Assembly: GCF_003260015.1 (NCBI RefSeq)
Contig: NZ_QCXS01000001.1
Span: 28,190 to 92,189, forward strand
From: Nakamurella deserti
Lineage (GTDB): Bacteria > Actinomycetota > Actinomycetes > Mycobacteriales > Nakamurellaceae
DNA: 64,000 nucleotides
Reading direction: 5' to 3'
A model generated the notes under the pieces. That model had not been told where the DNA came from. It saw only the letters and a program-made list of their open reading frames with translations, and did not search any database. Positions 32,444-42,307 of this stretch are shown in pieces. Numbering within the stretch: position 1 is the stretch's first letter; every line of letters begins with the position of its first letter. Both the position numbers and the translations under genes were made by a program.

Positions 32444-33095
32444 AACGCACGGCATTTCCGTGGATGAAACACACACCGGCCGCTGCGCCTGAGCCATCAG
32501 CAGCCGGCCCCCGCCCCACTGCACATCACCACTGTCCCTCCAGGGAGCGTGGTTGGCTGCCGGCCGAGCCGATCGCGCAAGCGCTGAGCGCTCTTCGCGA
32601 CCGAGTCGCATCTGTACCGATGCGATTCGAGTGTGGGGCCATCAACGAGCCCCTGACGCACTCCATCCTGCTCGAGCGTCGATGCCGACATCGGGTGCCC
32701 TGACCACCTCCGCCGTAGGGGAGTGCGCGGCGCTTCCGCCCGGTCGACGGGCCAACTTCGACCGTCTGACGCCGAGCCGGCGTGCAGGAACCCCACCACC
32801 GCTGGCGAGCGGTGTGTGCCGGTCGGACCCCGTCGCCGCGGAAACTCGGAACAGCACGGGCCGCACGACCGAACGGCTCTGCGCCGTCCCGATCGATGCC
32901 GCCCCGGGTAAACCGAGCGCGGCCACACACCATCCGACACCAGCTGCGCCCTCGGGGGACCCACCCCTGCTACCGAGCGACCGCGCCCTCGGCCGCAGGC
33001 CGTCCAGCGAACGACCCCTGTTCCGAGCCGCTTACGTCCTCCCCGCAACCAGCGAAGACCGTCACGGTGATGCCGACACCCGCGTCGGCTGGACC

Positions 33096-33186
33096 TTCAC
33101 CGACCAGCACCCGCCGGCTCAGCGCGCGGTGCGCCGGCCGGAAACTTCACCGACCGGCACCAGCCGACTCAGCGCGCGGTACGACG
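33096..33186. repeat. Two 41-bp direct repeats at the rsmG 3' end
   Basis: Copies at 33096-33136 and 33146-33186 (50-bp period) differ at five positions. The second contains the last codons and stop of rsmG. The first is a duplicate lying just downstream of the gene. Confidence 0.75.
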
Positions 33187-33825
33187 CTGCTTCGCCGTGG
33201 GCTTGCCGCCCTTGCGCCCGGCCCGACCCGACGAGCGCACGAGGCCGCGGATGACGTAGGTGGGCGGGTCCACCACCCCGTCGCCGACGGTCAACACACT
33301 CAGCTCGCCGACGCCGAGGTTGGCGACGGCCTGACGGTCCCGCTCGATCTCCTCCGCGGCCGACGACCCCTTCATCGCCAGGATCTCCCCACCGATCCGG
33401 GCCAGCGGGGCCGACCAGGTCATCAGCCTGGCCAGCGGCGCCACCGCACGGGACGTCACGACGTCAGCGCCGCCGCAGCGGTCGACCACCTCGTCCGCAC
33501 GGCCCCGCAACACCCGCACGTTCGTCAGCTCGAGCGCAGCGACGACCTCGTCGAGGAACGCCGTCCGCCGCTCCAGCGGCTCGACCAGAGTGACCCTGAC
33601 GTCGGGGCGTGCGATGGCCAGCGGGATTCCCGGCAGACCGGCGCCGCTGCCGACGTCCACGACCGTCGCGTCCGCCGGGACCACCGATGACAGCACCGCG
33701 CAGTTCAGCACGTGCCGCGACCAGATGCGGTCGGGCTCGCGGGGGCCGATGAGGCCGCGTTCGACGCCGGCACTCACCAGCCAGTCGGTGTACAGACGGG
33801 CGGACGCCAACGAGCCGCCGAACAC
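33169..33825 (-). CDS. rsmG: 16S rRNA (guanine527-N7)-methyltransferase RsmG (GidB)
   Basis: 218 aa. The family methylates N7 of G527 in 16S rRNA. The SAM motif [11 protein letters not shown] is at 56-66, preceded by the S-R-H-V-L substrate motif. The Lys/Arg-rich C-terminus is typical. GTG 33825 is used, but no strong ribosome site precedes it. A CTG at about 33867, overlapping the jag stop, could be the true start of a slightly longer protein. Last gene of the rpmH-rnpA-yidD-yidC-jag-rsmG strand. Confidence 0.93.
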   Translation of the reverse strand: MFGGSLASARLYTDWLVSAGVERGLIGPREPDRIWSRHVLNCAVLSSVVPADATVVDVGSGAGLPGIPLAIARPDVRVTLVEPLERRTAFLDEVVAALELTNVRVLRGRADEVVDRCGGADVVTSRAVAPLARLMTWSAPLARIGGEILAMKGSSAAEEIERDRQAVANLGVGELSVLTVGDGVVDPPTYVIRGLVRSSGRAGRKGGKPTAKQRRTAR

Positions 33826-33863
33826 CTGCGCGGCGCTCGACGGCTCGGACTCCCGCGGCTCGG

Positions 33864-34421
33864 TCAGGAGCTCGGGGTGACGACGACGCGGCGACGCGGC
33901 TCTTCGCCCTCGGACGAGGACGTGACGCCTTCGACCGACGCGACCGCGTCGTGCACGATCTTGCGCTCGAACGGGTTCATGGCCGCGAGCTTCTCCACCT
34001 CACCGGAGTCGAGGACCCGGCGCGCGGCGTCGTGCCCGAGCGCGGTGAGCTCTTCGCGCCGACGAGCGCGGTAGCCCCCGATGTCCAGCATCAACCGTGA
34101 GCGGACCCCGGTCTCCGCCGCCGCGGCGAGGCGGGTGAGTTCCTGGAGCGCATCCAGCACGGCCCCCCGATCACCGACGAGCTTCTCGAGATCACCGCCA
34201 CCGACGATGGACACCACAGCACGCTCACCCTCGACGTCGAGGTCGATGTCGCCGTCGTAATCGAGGATGTCCAGCAGTCGTTCCAGGTAATCGCCCGCCG
34301 CGTCACCCTCCTCGACCAGCAGTTCGGCGGTCTTGGCCGACCGGCTCTTCTCGGTGGGAGCGGGGGGAACCGCTTCGTCGGACGTCGTCGTCTCGACCGC
34401 AGTCACGTCAGTTTCCGTCAT
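33864..34421 (-). CDS. jag: Jag/KhpB RNA-binding protein (KH-R3H)
   Basis: 185 aa. Order: acidic, Thr/Ala-rich N-terminus (1-30), KH-like domain (~45-110), then an R3H domain with [12 protein letters not shown] at 149-160. The Jag-N domain of Firmicutes homologues is absent, as in other actinobacteria. ATG 34421 is the natural start. A much longer open frame passes upstream through yidC but has no homology there. Directly downstream of yidC (53-nt gap), the standard arrangement. Confidence 0.92.
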   Translation of the reverse strand: MTETDVTAVETTTSDEAVPPAPTEKSRSAKTAELLVEEGDAAGDYLERLLDILDYDGDIDLDVEGERAVVSIVGGGDLEKLVGDRGAVLDALQELTRLAAAAETGVRSRLMLDIGGYRARRREELTALGHDAARRVLDSGEVEKLAAMNPFERKIVHDAVASVEGVTSSSEGEEPRRRVVVTPSS

Positions 34422-34474
34422 CGTTCCAGTCTGCCAATCGTCGCGTCGCTCGGTGGTTCCGTCTGGAGGCGCGG

Positions 34475-35587
34475 TCAGCGCTTCCGGGTCTTCTTCTTTC
34501 CCGGGCCGCCCGGTCGCGCCCCCGCGGGGCGGGCGCCGGGCGCCGGACGCTGGCCGGCGGGGGAGGACCCGTTGGTCGAGCCGGTCCCGGTGGAGCCGTT
34601 GGTCGTCCCCGTGCCGTTGGTGCCACTCGCCGGGCCGCTCTTGTCGGTGCCGGTCTTGTCCATGCTGACCGGGTTGATCAGGGGACGCTTCGGGTCGACG
34701 GGCTTCGCGCCGGGACGGGGCTTGGTGAAGCTCGCGGCCTGTTGCTCGGCCTCCACGACGGAGGCCAGCTCCGCCTTCTGCCGGTCCTGGATGCGGTGGG
34801 CGACGAACAGCTGCCCGAACGTCCAGGTGTTGTTGGACAGCCAGTAGATCAGGATCGCGAGCGGGAAGAACGGTCCACCGGCGACGACGCCCAGCGGGAA
34901 CAGGTACAGCATGACCTTGTTCATGATCGCGGTCTGCGGGGCCTCGGCGGCCGCGGCGGACTGACGCGCGATGGACTTGCGCGACGTCATGTGGGTGGCG
35001 ATGCCGGCCAGGATCATCAGCGGGATCGCGACCCACACCACGGTCGCGTGGTGGCCACCGAGCGCGGCCAGTTCGTTCTGCGGCATGGTGATGAACGACG
35101 ACAGGGGAGCGCCGCCGGTGCCATTGCTGTTGGCGAACAGCTTGGCATCGACGAACGAGCCGACATCGTTCTGACCGAAGAAGTAGTTCTCCGTCTTGCC
35201 GGGCTTGAACTCCCGCAGCACGTGGAAGAGGCCCAGGAACACCGGCGCCTGGATCAACGCCGGCAGACAGCCGGCCAGCGGGTTGACGCCGGCCTCCTTG
35301 TTGAGCTTCATCAGCTCTTCGGACTGCCGCTGGCGGTCGTCCTTGTACTTCTCGCGGATCTTCTTCATCTGCGGCTGCAGTTCCTGCATGCGCAGCTGCG
35401 AGTTCATCTGCTTCATGAACGGCTTGAACAGGATCGCCCGGAGCGTGAAGACGAGGAACACCACGGAGAGCACCCAGGCCCAGCCGTTGTCGGCGCCCAT
35501 GAACGACCCGAACACCTTGTGCCAGACCCAGAGGATGCCGGACACCGGGTAGTAGACGTAGTCCAGCGAGAAGAAGTTGAAGCTCAC
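34475..35587 (-). CDS. yidC: Membrane protein insertase YidC
   Basis: 370-aa YidC/Oxa1 insertase that integrates membrane proteins with or without SecYEG. The first core helix carries the groove arginine (F-T-L-R50). Next come the cytoplasmic coiled-coil hairpin ([14 protein letters not shown]) and further helices including N-P-L-A-G-C-L-P and [14 protein letters not shown]. The last ~70 residues are Gly/Thr/Asn/Pro-rich and end in a basic K-K-K-T-R-K-R cluster suited to ribosome contact. GTG start overlaps the yidD stop by 4 nt. No signal peptide or large periplasmic P1 domain, as expected for a Gram-positive. Confidence 0.95.
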   Translation of the reverse strand: MSFNFFSLDYVYYPVSGILWVWHKVFGSFMGADNGWAWVLSVVFLVFTLRAILFKPFMKQMNSQLRMQELQPQMKKIREKYKDDRQRQSEELMKLNKEAGVNPLAGCLPALIQAPVFLGLFHVLREFKPGKTENYFFGQNDVGSFVDAKLFANSNGTGGAPLSSFITMPQNELAALGGHHATVVWVAIPLMILAGIATHMTSRKSIARQSAAAAEAPQTAIMNKVMLYLFPLGVVAGGPFFPLAILIYWLSNNTWTFGQLFVAHRIQDRQKAELASVVEAEQQAASFTKPRPGAKPVDPKRPLINPVSMDKTGTDKSGPASGTNGTGTTNGSTGTGSTNGSSPAGQRPAPGARPAGARPGGPGKKKTRKR

Positions 35588-35928
35588 GTCGTGGTGCCTC
35601 TCCGGGGGGGTACGGGGTCGTAGCCACCAGCGTGCCAGGGATGGCAGCGTCCGATGCGTCGCACGGCGAGCCAGGCGCCGCGAAGGGCACCATGCTCCTG
35701 CAGCGCGCCGACGGCATAGGCCGAACAGCTGGGGTAGTAACGGCAGGTCGGGGGGAGCGCGGGGGAGATGAACCGCTGGTAGAAGCGGATGGGCGCGAGG
35801 AGCACACGCACCGGCACCGACGTCGCGGTAGGCGCCGCCGAGTCGGTGCTGGACGCCGCTCCGGTCACCGGAGTCGCGTCTGCGACGTCGACGGGAACCG
35901 GTCGATCAGCGTCGGACGGGACGGTCAC
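35584..35928 (-). CDS. yidD: Membrane protein insertion efficiency factor YidD
   Basis: 114 aa. The YidD core runs from ~42 ([14 protein letters not shown]) through the [10 protein letters not shown] and [11 protein letters not shown] motifs. It helps YidC-dependent insertion at the inner membrane face. The ~40-residue Ala/Thr/Val-rich N-terminal extension is longer than usual. GTG codons near residue 38 could be alternative starts, but the listed GTG overlaps the rnpA stop by 4 nt, which favours it. Confidence 0.92.
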   Translation of the reverse strand: MTVPSDADRPVPVDVADATPVTGAASSTDSAAPTATSVPVRVLLAPIRFYQRFISPALPPTCRYYPSCSAYAVGALQEHGALRGAWLAVRRIGRCHPWHAGGYDPVPPRRGTTT

Positions 35929-36398
35929 CGCGACCGCACCCGCTGGAGCGCGGTCCGCAGGTCACGACCGAGCTCTGCGCTGGTGGCGGTGGCCGCTGCC
36001 GGGAACGCACGGACCACGATGGCGGTACCGGGGGGCAACCCGGTCAGCAGCGGCCGCACCTGGTCGCGCAGACGGCGGGTGACCCGGTGCCGGATCACGC
36101 TGTTGCCGACGGCCGAGGAAACGACGAATCCGGCCCGTGCGGGTGGCACGGACCGGGTGGCGGTGGCGTCGATGGTGTCGGCGATGTCGCATCGGGTCCC
36201 CGCGGCCGCGGTGACCGGGGTCGGGTGGGTCACTGAACCCGATCCGTGCGCGGTACCGCGCCGGCCGGAGACCTCACCGGGGTCGCGGAGGAGATGCAGC
36301 GCGAGGTGCTTGGTGCCGGCGCGACGACCGGTGCGCAGGACGGCGGAGAACTCGGCCGGCCTGGTCACGCGCATCGCCTTCGTCAGCACGGGCAGCAC
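35925..36398 (-). CDS. rnpA: Ribonuclease P protein component with a central insertion
   Basis: 157 aa, versus about 115-125 in most homologues. It binds RNase P RNA and helps mature tRNA 5' ends. GTG 36398 gives [10 protein letters not shown], matching the usual M-L-P start. The RNA-binding signature [21 protein letters not shown] spans ~90-110. Residues ~41-86 (Gly/Ser/Thr/Ala-rich, with one Cys) are an insertion between the N-terminal strand pair and this motif. Reading frame and codon use continue across it, so it looks like a real expansion. Located 55 nt after rpmH. Confidence 0.93.
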   Translation of the reverse strand: MLPVLTKAMRVTRPAEFSAVLRTGRRAGTKHLALHLLRDPGEVSGRRGTAHGSGSVTHPTPVTAAAGTRCDIADTIDATATRSVPPARAGFVVSSAVGNSVIRHRVTRRLRDQVRPLLTGLPPGTAIVVRAFPAAATATSAELGRDLRTALQRVRSR

Positions 36399-36453
36399 CC
36401 CAGCATCTTCATCTCGGACCCCGGTCATCGGACCGGGCGGTCACTCACGACCG

Positions 36454-36591
36454 TCAGGCCGACAGCTCCTTGCGGCCCTTGCCGCGACGGGTGGCCAGGA
36501 TGGCGCGGCCGGCGCGGGTCCGCATGCGCAGACGGAAACCGTGGGTCTTGGCCCGACGCCGGTTGTTCGGCTGAAAAGTACGCTTGCTCAC
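36454..36591 (-). CDS. rpmH: 50S ribosomal protein L34
   Basis: 45 aa, beginning [15 protein letters not shown], the L34 signature, and ending G-R-K-E-L-S-A. GTG start with GGAG 8 nt upstream. First gene of the minus-strand operon divergent from dnaA. The pair defines the conserved rpmH-dnaA junction. Confidence 0.97.
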   Translation of the reverse strand: MSKRTFQPNNRRRAKTHGFRLRMRTRAGRAILATRRGKGRKELSA

Positions 36592-36695
36592 GACAATGTC
36601 TCCAGGTTCACTTCAGGCACAGGCTGTTCGTCCGGGTGCCCGATGACGAAACGAGGGCAGCCCACAGGGGCTCGGTAACGCCGAGCTCCGAGTCG

Positions 36696-36725
36696 AGGGT
36701 ACGGACTGACCCCGAGTCCGGTCAA
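36696..36725 (-). promoter_or_regulatory. rpmH promoter
   Basis: On the minus strand: TTGACC (-35, 36725-36720), 18-nt spacer, TACCCT (-10, 36701-36696). Good match to the housekeeping actinobacterial consensus, about 105 nt before the rpmH start. Confidence 0.6.
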
Positions 36726-36870
36726 GGCGAGCGCCGGGCGGCCGCGGCCCGGGGGAGCGCACCGCGGAGCGGGAACCGGGCCCGCGGAGCGTCCGACAGG
36801 CCCGGTTCGCACCGCTGCGATGACCGTCACGACACGCGGCCGTACCACGTCCGGAGCCCCGGATCGCCCC

Positions 36871-36900
36871 TTGTGGGAACCGGCTCGCTGTTGTTAGCGT
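36871..36900 (+). promoter_or_regulatory. Candidate dnaA promoter
   Basis: TTGTGG (36871-36876), 18-nt spacer, TAGCGT (36895-36900). Followed by DnaA-box-like sites about 30 nt downstream, a plausible set-up for autoregulation. Confidence 0.35.
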
Positions 36901-36927
36901 CGCTCGGACCCACTCTCATTGGCTGAG

Positions 36928-36960
36928 TTATCCACCCCTGTGCACAAAGTGTGTGCACAA
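36928..36960. promoter_or_regulatory. DnaA-box-like cluster in the dnaA leader
   Basis: TTATCCACC (36928-36936, one mismatch to TTATCCACA) and two copies of TGTGCACAA (36939-36947, 36952-36960, one mismatch to TGTGGACAA). Candidate sites for DnaA control of its own gene. Confidence 0.5.
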
Positions 36961-37066
36961 CTGTGCGCGCGGTCGATGTGCCCGTAGGTTTGCACCGGGA
37001 ACGCCGACGTCTGCGATGTGGTGTGTCACCACACCGGGTCCACAGAGCGGCACATCGAGGGGAAGC

Positions 37067-38569
37067 ATGTCAGTGACGGGTCAGTCTCCGGACTTCGCGA
37101 CGGTCTGGACGCAGGCTCTCGACGAGCTCGCCCCGACCGTCACCCGTCAGCACGCCGCCTGGCTCTCGTTGATCCGACCCATCGGTCTGCTCGAGAGCAC
37201 CTGCGTCATCGCCGTCCCCAACGACTTCGTCCGGGACGTGATCGAGCGCAACATGTCCGAGCCGCTCACGTCGACGTTGTCCACCCTCCTCGAACGTCCG
37301 ATCACGGTCGCGCTCACGGTCACCAAGGAGGAGTCCGACAACGGCGTCGCGTACACCCCGCCGACCCGCTCCGGTCTCGGCGCCGTCGAGATCCCCGAGC
37401 TCGAGCACGAGGGCGACGACGAGGCCGACGACGAGGCCGAGGTGATGGCCAGCGTGTCGGAGCTCTGGCCCGGCAACCACCGCGGCGCCGCCCGGCCGCC
37501 GGCGCCCAACGCCGAACCGCCGAACCCGGCGTTGACCCGGCTCAACGAGCGCTACAGCTTCGACACCTTCGTCATCGGGTCGTCCAACCGGTTCGCGCAC
37601 GCCGCCGCGGTCGCGGTCGCCGAGGCGCCTGCCGCCGCCTACAACCCGCTCTTCATCTGGGGTGAGTCGGGCCTGGGCAAGACGCACCTGCTGCACGGCA
37701 TCGGTCACTACGCACAGCGGCTGTTCCGCGGGATGCGGGTCCGGTACGTGTCCAGCGAGGAGTTCACCAACGACTTCATCAACTCGCTGCGCGACGACCG
37801 CAAGGTGGCGTTCCAGAAGCGCTACCGCGACGTCGATGTCCTGCTGGTCGACGACATCCAGTTCCTGGAGGGCAAGGAAGGCACCCAGGAGGAGTTCTTC
37901 CACACCTTCAACACCCTCTACAACGCCAACAAGCAGATCGTCATCTCCTCGGACCGGCCACCGAAACGGCTGGAGACCCTCGAGGACCGGATGCGCACCC
38001 GCTTCGAGTGGGGCCTGATCACCGACATCCAGCCCCCCGAGCTGGAGACGCGGATCGCGATCCTGCGGAAGAAGGCGGCCAACGACCGGATGAGCGCGCC
38101 CGACGATGTCCTCGAGTTCATCGCGAGCCGCATCGAGCGCAACATCCGCGAACTCGAAGGGGCGTTGATCCGGGTCACCGCGTTCGCCTCGCTCAACCAG
38201 CAACCGGTCGACCTGGCGCTCGCCCAGGTCGTGCTGCGGGACCTCATCGGCAGCCAGAGCTCCAACGACGTCGACGCCGCGACCATCATGGCGGTCACGG
38301 CCGAGTACTTCACCGTCAGCCTGGACGAGTTGTGCGGGCCGCTCAAGACGAAGTCGGTCGCCGGTGCCCGGCAGATCGCGATGTACCTCTGCCGTGAGCT
38401 GACCGACCTGACGCTGCCCAAGATCGGCCAGACCTTCGGCGGTCGCGACCACACGACCGTCATGCACGCGGCCAAGAAGATCAAGACGGAAATGGCCGAG
38501 CGCCGGCAGACCTACGACCACGTCCAGGAGCTCACCGCCCGGATCCGGGACCGCGCCCGCCGGGCCTGA
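37067..38569 (+). CDS. dnaA: Chromosomal replication initiator DnaA
   Basis: 500-aa initiator ATPase. Domain I is ~1-80, an acidic domain II linker ~100-165 (runs of Asp/Glu). The AAA+ domain III has Walker [10 protein letters not shown] (199-207) and Walker B L-L-V-D-D-I-Q-F (259-266). Domain IV carries the DnaA-box-binding signature [14 protein letters not shown] (~455-470). ATG 37067 has GAGGGG 4 nt upstream. The frame is open from 36953, but the extra residues match nothing. The short domain II is typical of mycobacteria-like DnaA rather than the long Streptomyces form. Confidence 0.98.
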   Translation: MSVTGQSPDFATVWTQALDELAPTVTRQHAAWLSLIRPIGLLESTCVIAVPNDFVRDVIERNMSEPLTSTLSTLLERPITVALTVTKEESDNGVAYTPPTRSGLGAVEIPELEHEGDDEADDEAEVMASVSELWPGNHRGAARPPAPNAEPPNPALTRLNERYSFDTFVIGSSNRFAHAAAVAVAEAPAAAYNPLFIWGESGLGKTHLLHGIGHYAQRLFRGMRVRYVSSEEFTNDFINSLRDDRKVAFQKRYRDVDVLLVDDIQFLEGKEGTQEEFFHTFNTLYNANKQIVISSDRPPKRLETLEDRMRTRFEWGLITDIQPPELETRIAILRKKAANDRMSAPDDVLEFIASRIERNIRELEGALIRVTAFASLNQQPVDLALAQVVLRDLIGSQSSNDVDAATIMAVTAEYFTVSLDELCGPLKTKSVAGARQIAMYLCRELTDLTLPKIGQTFGGRDHTTVMHAAKKIKTEMAERRQTYDHVQELTARIRDRARRA

Positions 38570-38592
38570 CTCGCCCGCCTGTCGCCGACGCG

Positions 38593-38690
38593 CGATCACC
38601 CGGCACCCGCCGCGCCTGATCCCCACGGCGGACCACCGGCGCCCGATGCTCCTGACACCCGATCACCCGGCACCCGCCGCGCCTGATCCC
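38593..38690. repeat. 31-bp exact direct repeat downstream of dnaA
   Basis: Identical 31-bp copies at 38593-38623 and 38660-38690 (67-bp period), both beginning CGATCACCCGGCACC and ending GCCTGATCCC. Shorter related segments follow to about 38830. Confidence 0.85.
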
Positions 38691-39019
38691 GCCGCCTGAC
38701 TGCTGGCCCGCACGCCTGATCGCCGACGCCTGGTCGCCACGACCCATTCCGATGCCTGACCACCGGCGCCCGACCACCCCGGCACCGGATCACCGAGGCA
38801 CCTCATCACCGCGGCAGCCGCGGCAGCCGCGGCAGATCGTCACCGGCCGCCAGCGGTCATCTGTCCGGTGCCGCTCCGGTGCCCGAACCCACGTCGAGCT
38901 CGATCGTCCCGACACCCCGGTCGCGTTCCCCCGCCGCCCCGCGCGACTCGGCCGCCCCGATCCACCGGACGATGTGCCCATCGCTCGGTCCGGCCCGACG
39001 ATCGCGGGTCCTTTTCCGG

Positions 39020-39226
39020 TGGCACGCCGCCCAATGGGCGCGCGCTCATCCGCGCACGCAACGCTGACGACGTCCGATCGGCCGGTCGGTGCCGCAACAC
39101 TCGTCCGTCCCCCGATGGCACGCCACCCGGCGGACGCTCATCCAGCACACGCAACGCCGACGATGTCCTGATCGCCCGGTGCAGCGACCACCGGTCCGTC
39201 CCCGGTGCCACGCCGCCCATCAACCC
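39020..39226. repeat. Imperfect tandem repeat of ~93 bp, upstream of oriC
   Basis: Units begin with TGGCACGCC or TGCCACGCC at 39020, 39116 and 39206 (periods 96 and 90 bp). Each carries G-C-T-C-A-T-C-C-x-G-C and C-G-C-A-A-C-G-C segments. The sequence before 39020 looks like the tail of another unit. Confidence 0.75.
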
Positions 39227-39440
39227 GATCACCGACGAACGCAGCGCTGCCTACCTGACCCGCCCGTGGCGACCAAACCCCTCCGCCCCATCGATCGGCC
39301 CAGCCCACCCGCACCGTCCGTGACCGTTGCGGCCACGGACGCCGGACAGGCCCGGCGATGTCCTCCTGAACGGGTGACGAGACCATCGGGCGACCCACCG
39401 TTCACTCTTCCAGCGGCAGCTTCGGGGCCCCGATGACCGG

Positions 39441-39893
39441 GATCACACGCAACCCTCCACAGGATGTGGACAACCCTGGGGACAACTGCCGAAGATCCGG
39501 GGGACAACTGACGGGTGCGCGGGACTGTCAACACCGCGGTGCCGGCGGCCGGAAACCGTCCACGGAGGGTCCCGGGACCGCCACACCGTCTGGTCTGGAC
39601 CGATGCGGTCCGTCCACACCATCCACAGGACCTATTACTACTGCTGTTGTCTCTCTTGGAGAGAACTACAAAACACTGACGTTGGGGACAGCGGCCTGTG
39701 GACAGCAGTGGGCCGGGTCGCGGAACCCCTCGAACCACCAGGTGGGCGAAGGTGACGGATCGGGGGTGACGTCGTACGGTAGAGCGTCCGTGCCCGGGAC
39801 GACCTGTGTCGACCCGGCGACGGACTCCAAGACCGGTGTGGACGTCGACGCCGGCTGTCGCTGTCTCACGTGGTTCGCCCCTGGAGGGTCTGG
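39441..39893. other. Replication origin (oriC)
   Basis: Lies between dnaA and dnaN, where actinobacterial origins are known. DnaA boxes: TGTGGACAA (39465-39473, exact), TGGGGACAA (39477-39485), GGGGGACAA (39499-39507), CCGTCCACA (39610-39618), CCATCCACA (39619-39627), TGGGGACAG (39683-39691), TGTGGACAG (39697-39705) and a weak TGTGGACGT (39837-39845). The least GC-rich part of the region is 39630-39682, the likely unwinding element. Most boxes deviate by one or two bases from TTGTCCACA, as in other high-GC origins. Confidence 0.88.
39632..39649 (+). promoter_or_regulatory. DnaA-trio-like unwinding element
   Basis: After two adjacent DnaA boxes (39610-39627) and a 4-nt GGAC gap come six triplets CTA-TTA-CTA-CTG-CTG-TTG. 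On the opposite strand these read 3'-GAT, AAT, GAT, GAC, GAC, AAC, which fits the DnaA-trio pattern described for Bacillus and other origins, where DnaA loads on single-stranded DNA. AT-richer sequence follows. Confidence 0.6.
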
Positions 39894-41051
39894 ATGAAGT
39901 TTCGGGTCGCGCGCGAAGACCTCGCCGACGCTGTGGCCTGGGTCGCCAAGAGCCTCCCGGCCCGCCCGCCGGTGCCGGTCCTCGGTGGCATCCTGCTGAC
40001 CGTCGACGAATCGACCCTCACCGTCGCGGGTTTCGACTACGAGGTCTCCACCCGTGCCGAGGTCAGCGTCGACGCCGACACGGGCGGCCGCGTGCTGGTG
40101 TCCGGTCGGCTCCTCGCCGAGATCGCCCGGGCGTTGCCGTCCGGAAAGCCGGTGGACATCGCGGTGGACGGTTCGCGGGTGACCATCGTCGGCGGCTCGG
40201 CACGCTTCAGCCTGCCGACGATGCCCGTCGAGGACTACCCGGCCCTGCCCGAGATGCCCAGCTCGTCGGGGACCATCGACGGCGCCGACTTCGCCGAGGC
40301 CGTCAGCCAGACCGCCATCTCCGCCGGTCGCGACGAGACGCTCCCGATGTTGACCGGCGTCCGCGTCGAGATCGAAGGCGACAAGCTCACGCTCGCCGCG
40401 ACCGACCGGTTCCGGCTCGCCGTCCGCGAACTCTCCTGGCTGCCGTCCACCCCGCAGATCTCCACCGCGGTCCTCGTTCCCGCCCGCACGCTGGCCGAAG
40501 CGGCCAAGACCCTCGGCGGCTCCCACGCCGTACCGGTCACGCTGGCCCTCGGCGACGGGCTGCTCGGCCTCGAATCGGGCGGCCGTCGCACGACCGTGCG
40601 CCTGCTCGACGTCGAATTCGTCAAGTACCGCTCGCTGCTGCCGACCAGCCACACCACGACCGTCGAGGTCCCGGTGTCCACCATCACCGAGGCGATCAAG
40701 CGCGTGGCGCTCGTCACCGACCGCGGCCACCACCTCCGGCTGCAGGTCACCGACGGCGCGCTCACCCTCACCGCCGGTGGTGACGACGAAGGCCGCGCCG
40801 AGGAGCAGCTGCAGGTCGATGCGGACGGTGCCGAACTGCTGATCGCCTTCAACCCGACCTACCTGCTCGACGGGCTGTCCGTGCTGCGCACCGAGCGGGT
40901 CAAGTTGGCGTTCACGACACCCGCCCGCCCCGCGCTGTTGCTGCCGGTCATGCAGGATGACCGGAGCGAGGGGGGCGCCGCCGACGGTGACAGCACCCCG
41001 GCGGAGACTCCGTACCGCTACCTCGTGATGCCGGCCCGGTTGCCCGGCTGA
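39894..41051 (+). CDS. dnaN: DNA polymerase III subunit beta (sliding clamp)
   Basis: 385-aa ring-forming clamp with three DNA_pol3_beta domains. It tethers Pol III to DNA. It starts M-K-F-R-V-A-R-E-D and ends with the conserved [13 protein letters not shown] 39894 has GGAGGG 6 nt upstream. A frame open from 39870 adds eight residues without support. A hairpin (41069-41083) follows the stop. Confidence 0.97.
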   Translation: MKFRVAREDLADAVAWVAKSLPARPPVPVLGGILLTVDESTLTVAGFDYEVSTRAEVSVDADTGGRVLVSGRLLAEIARALPSGKPVDIAVDGSRVTIVGGSARFSLPTMPVEDYPALPEMPSSSGTIDGADFAEAVSQTAISAGRDETLPMLTGVRVEIEGDKLTLAATDRFRLAVRELSWLPSTPQISTAVLVPARTLAEAAKTLGGSHAVPVTLALGDGLLGLESGGRRTTVRLLDVEFVKYRSLLPTSHTTTVEVPVSTITEAIKRVALVTDRGHHLRLQVTDGALTLTAGGDDEGRAEEQLQVDADGAELLIAFNPTYLLDGLSVLRTERVKLAFTTPARPALLLPVMQDDRSEGGAADGDSTPAETPYRYLVMPARLPG

Positions 41052-41068
41052 TCCCACCGGCCACCGGC

Positions 41069-41083
41069 CCGCTCCGCGAGCGG
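41069..41083. terminator. Possible dnaN hairpin
   Basis: CCGCTC-CGC-GAGCGG stem-loop 17 nt after the dnaN stop, without a T-run. Weak terminator candidate or RNA stabiliser. Confidence 0.3.
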
Positions 41084-41161
41084 CCGCCACCGACCGGGGC
41101 GATCCGCCGTGACCCGGGAACCGTGCTCACCTCCGACCCGAACGCGAACAGGGGACCCGCA

Positions 41162-42067
<906 letters not shown>

Positions 42068-42072
42068 CGGTC

Positions 42073-42144
42073 GTCGGGTCGGTTCGGACCGCCTCATCGC
42101 GACAAGGTGAAGCAGCACTCTTCGGCGGTCCGAACCGACCCGAC
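42073..42144. repeat. 21-bp perfect inverted repeat between gnd and recF
   Basis: Arms 42073-42093 and 42124-42144 are exact reverse complements around a 30-nt loop. It starts 6 nt after the gnd stop. The stem is unusually long for a plain terminator and no T-run follows. It could still end gnd transcription or act as an RNA structure ahead of recF. Confidence 0.85.
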
Positions 42145-42307
42145 TCGTCGGATCCCTGGTCTGGTTCCGTCAGCGAGTGAGCGGGAGCGGACGGCATTCC
42201 GCTGATCCCGGGACCGTGGGGCGTGGTGAGCCGTCCGTTGCCCGAGCGTCGTTCGGTCCTCGCTGTGTCTGAAGTCGTTCGCGTGGTGTGTGGAAGGTCG
42301 TGGGCCG

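Larger units (their letters stand above)
30665..33168. other. 2.5-kb spacer between parA and rsmG without a convincing gene
   Basis: Open frames exist on both strands but are Arg/Ser/Pro-rich shadows of GC bias, with no family resemblance or good ribosome sites. The stretch holds a parA-proximal palindrome (30712-30727), a 13-bp palindrome (30805), a one-mismatch parS site (30891) and a tandem array of ~117-bp units (about 31880-32443). It also holds a duplicated rsmG tail (33096-33186). About 31000-31850 and 32450-33090 show nothing I can interpret beyond possible degenerate repeat copies. In related genomes rsmG and parA are close neighbours, so this looks like expanded non-coding DNA. Confidence 0.6.
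36592..37066. other. Divergent rpmH-dnaA control region
   Basis: 475 bp without a gene. It holds a good rpmH promoter (minus strand, 36696-36725), a weaker dnaA promoter candidate (36871-36900) and three DnaA-box-like sites (36928-36960). A longer dnaA frame opens at 36953 but lacks a ribosome site. The rest (about 36730-36860) is GC-rich with small inverted repeats only. Confidence 0.7.
38570..39440. other. Repeat-rich spacer between dnaA and oriC
   Basis: About 870 bp of low-complexity GC-rich DNA with no supported gene. Near dnaA there are many short C-G-C-C-T-G-A-T-C-type repeats and one 31-bp exact direct repeat. From 38970 to 39230 a ~95-bp unit repeats. Nothing recognisable lies in 38830-38960 or 39240-39440. 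Confidence 0.6.

Noticed and set aside
31071..33254. Several 60-300-codon frames in the parA-rsmG gap
   Set aside because: Both strands and several frames are open at once, unit lengths shift the frame, there are no ribosome sites, and translations are Arg/Ser/Pro-rich.
33864..35807. A 647-codon frame joining jag with sequence upstream
   Set aside because: Only the last 185 codons match Jag. The rest is antiphase to yidC and yidD, which are certain genes.
36953..37066. 38-residue N-terminal extension of DnaA
   Set aside because: No ribosome site at the upstream start, overlap with DnaA-box-like sites, and a good SD before ATG 37067.
38752..39436. Short proteins between dnaA and oriC
   Set aside because: Composition follows the tandem repeats. 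No start signals and no recognisable fold.
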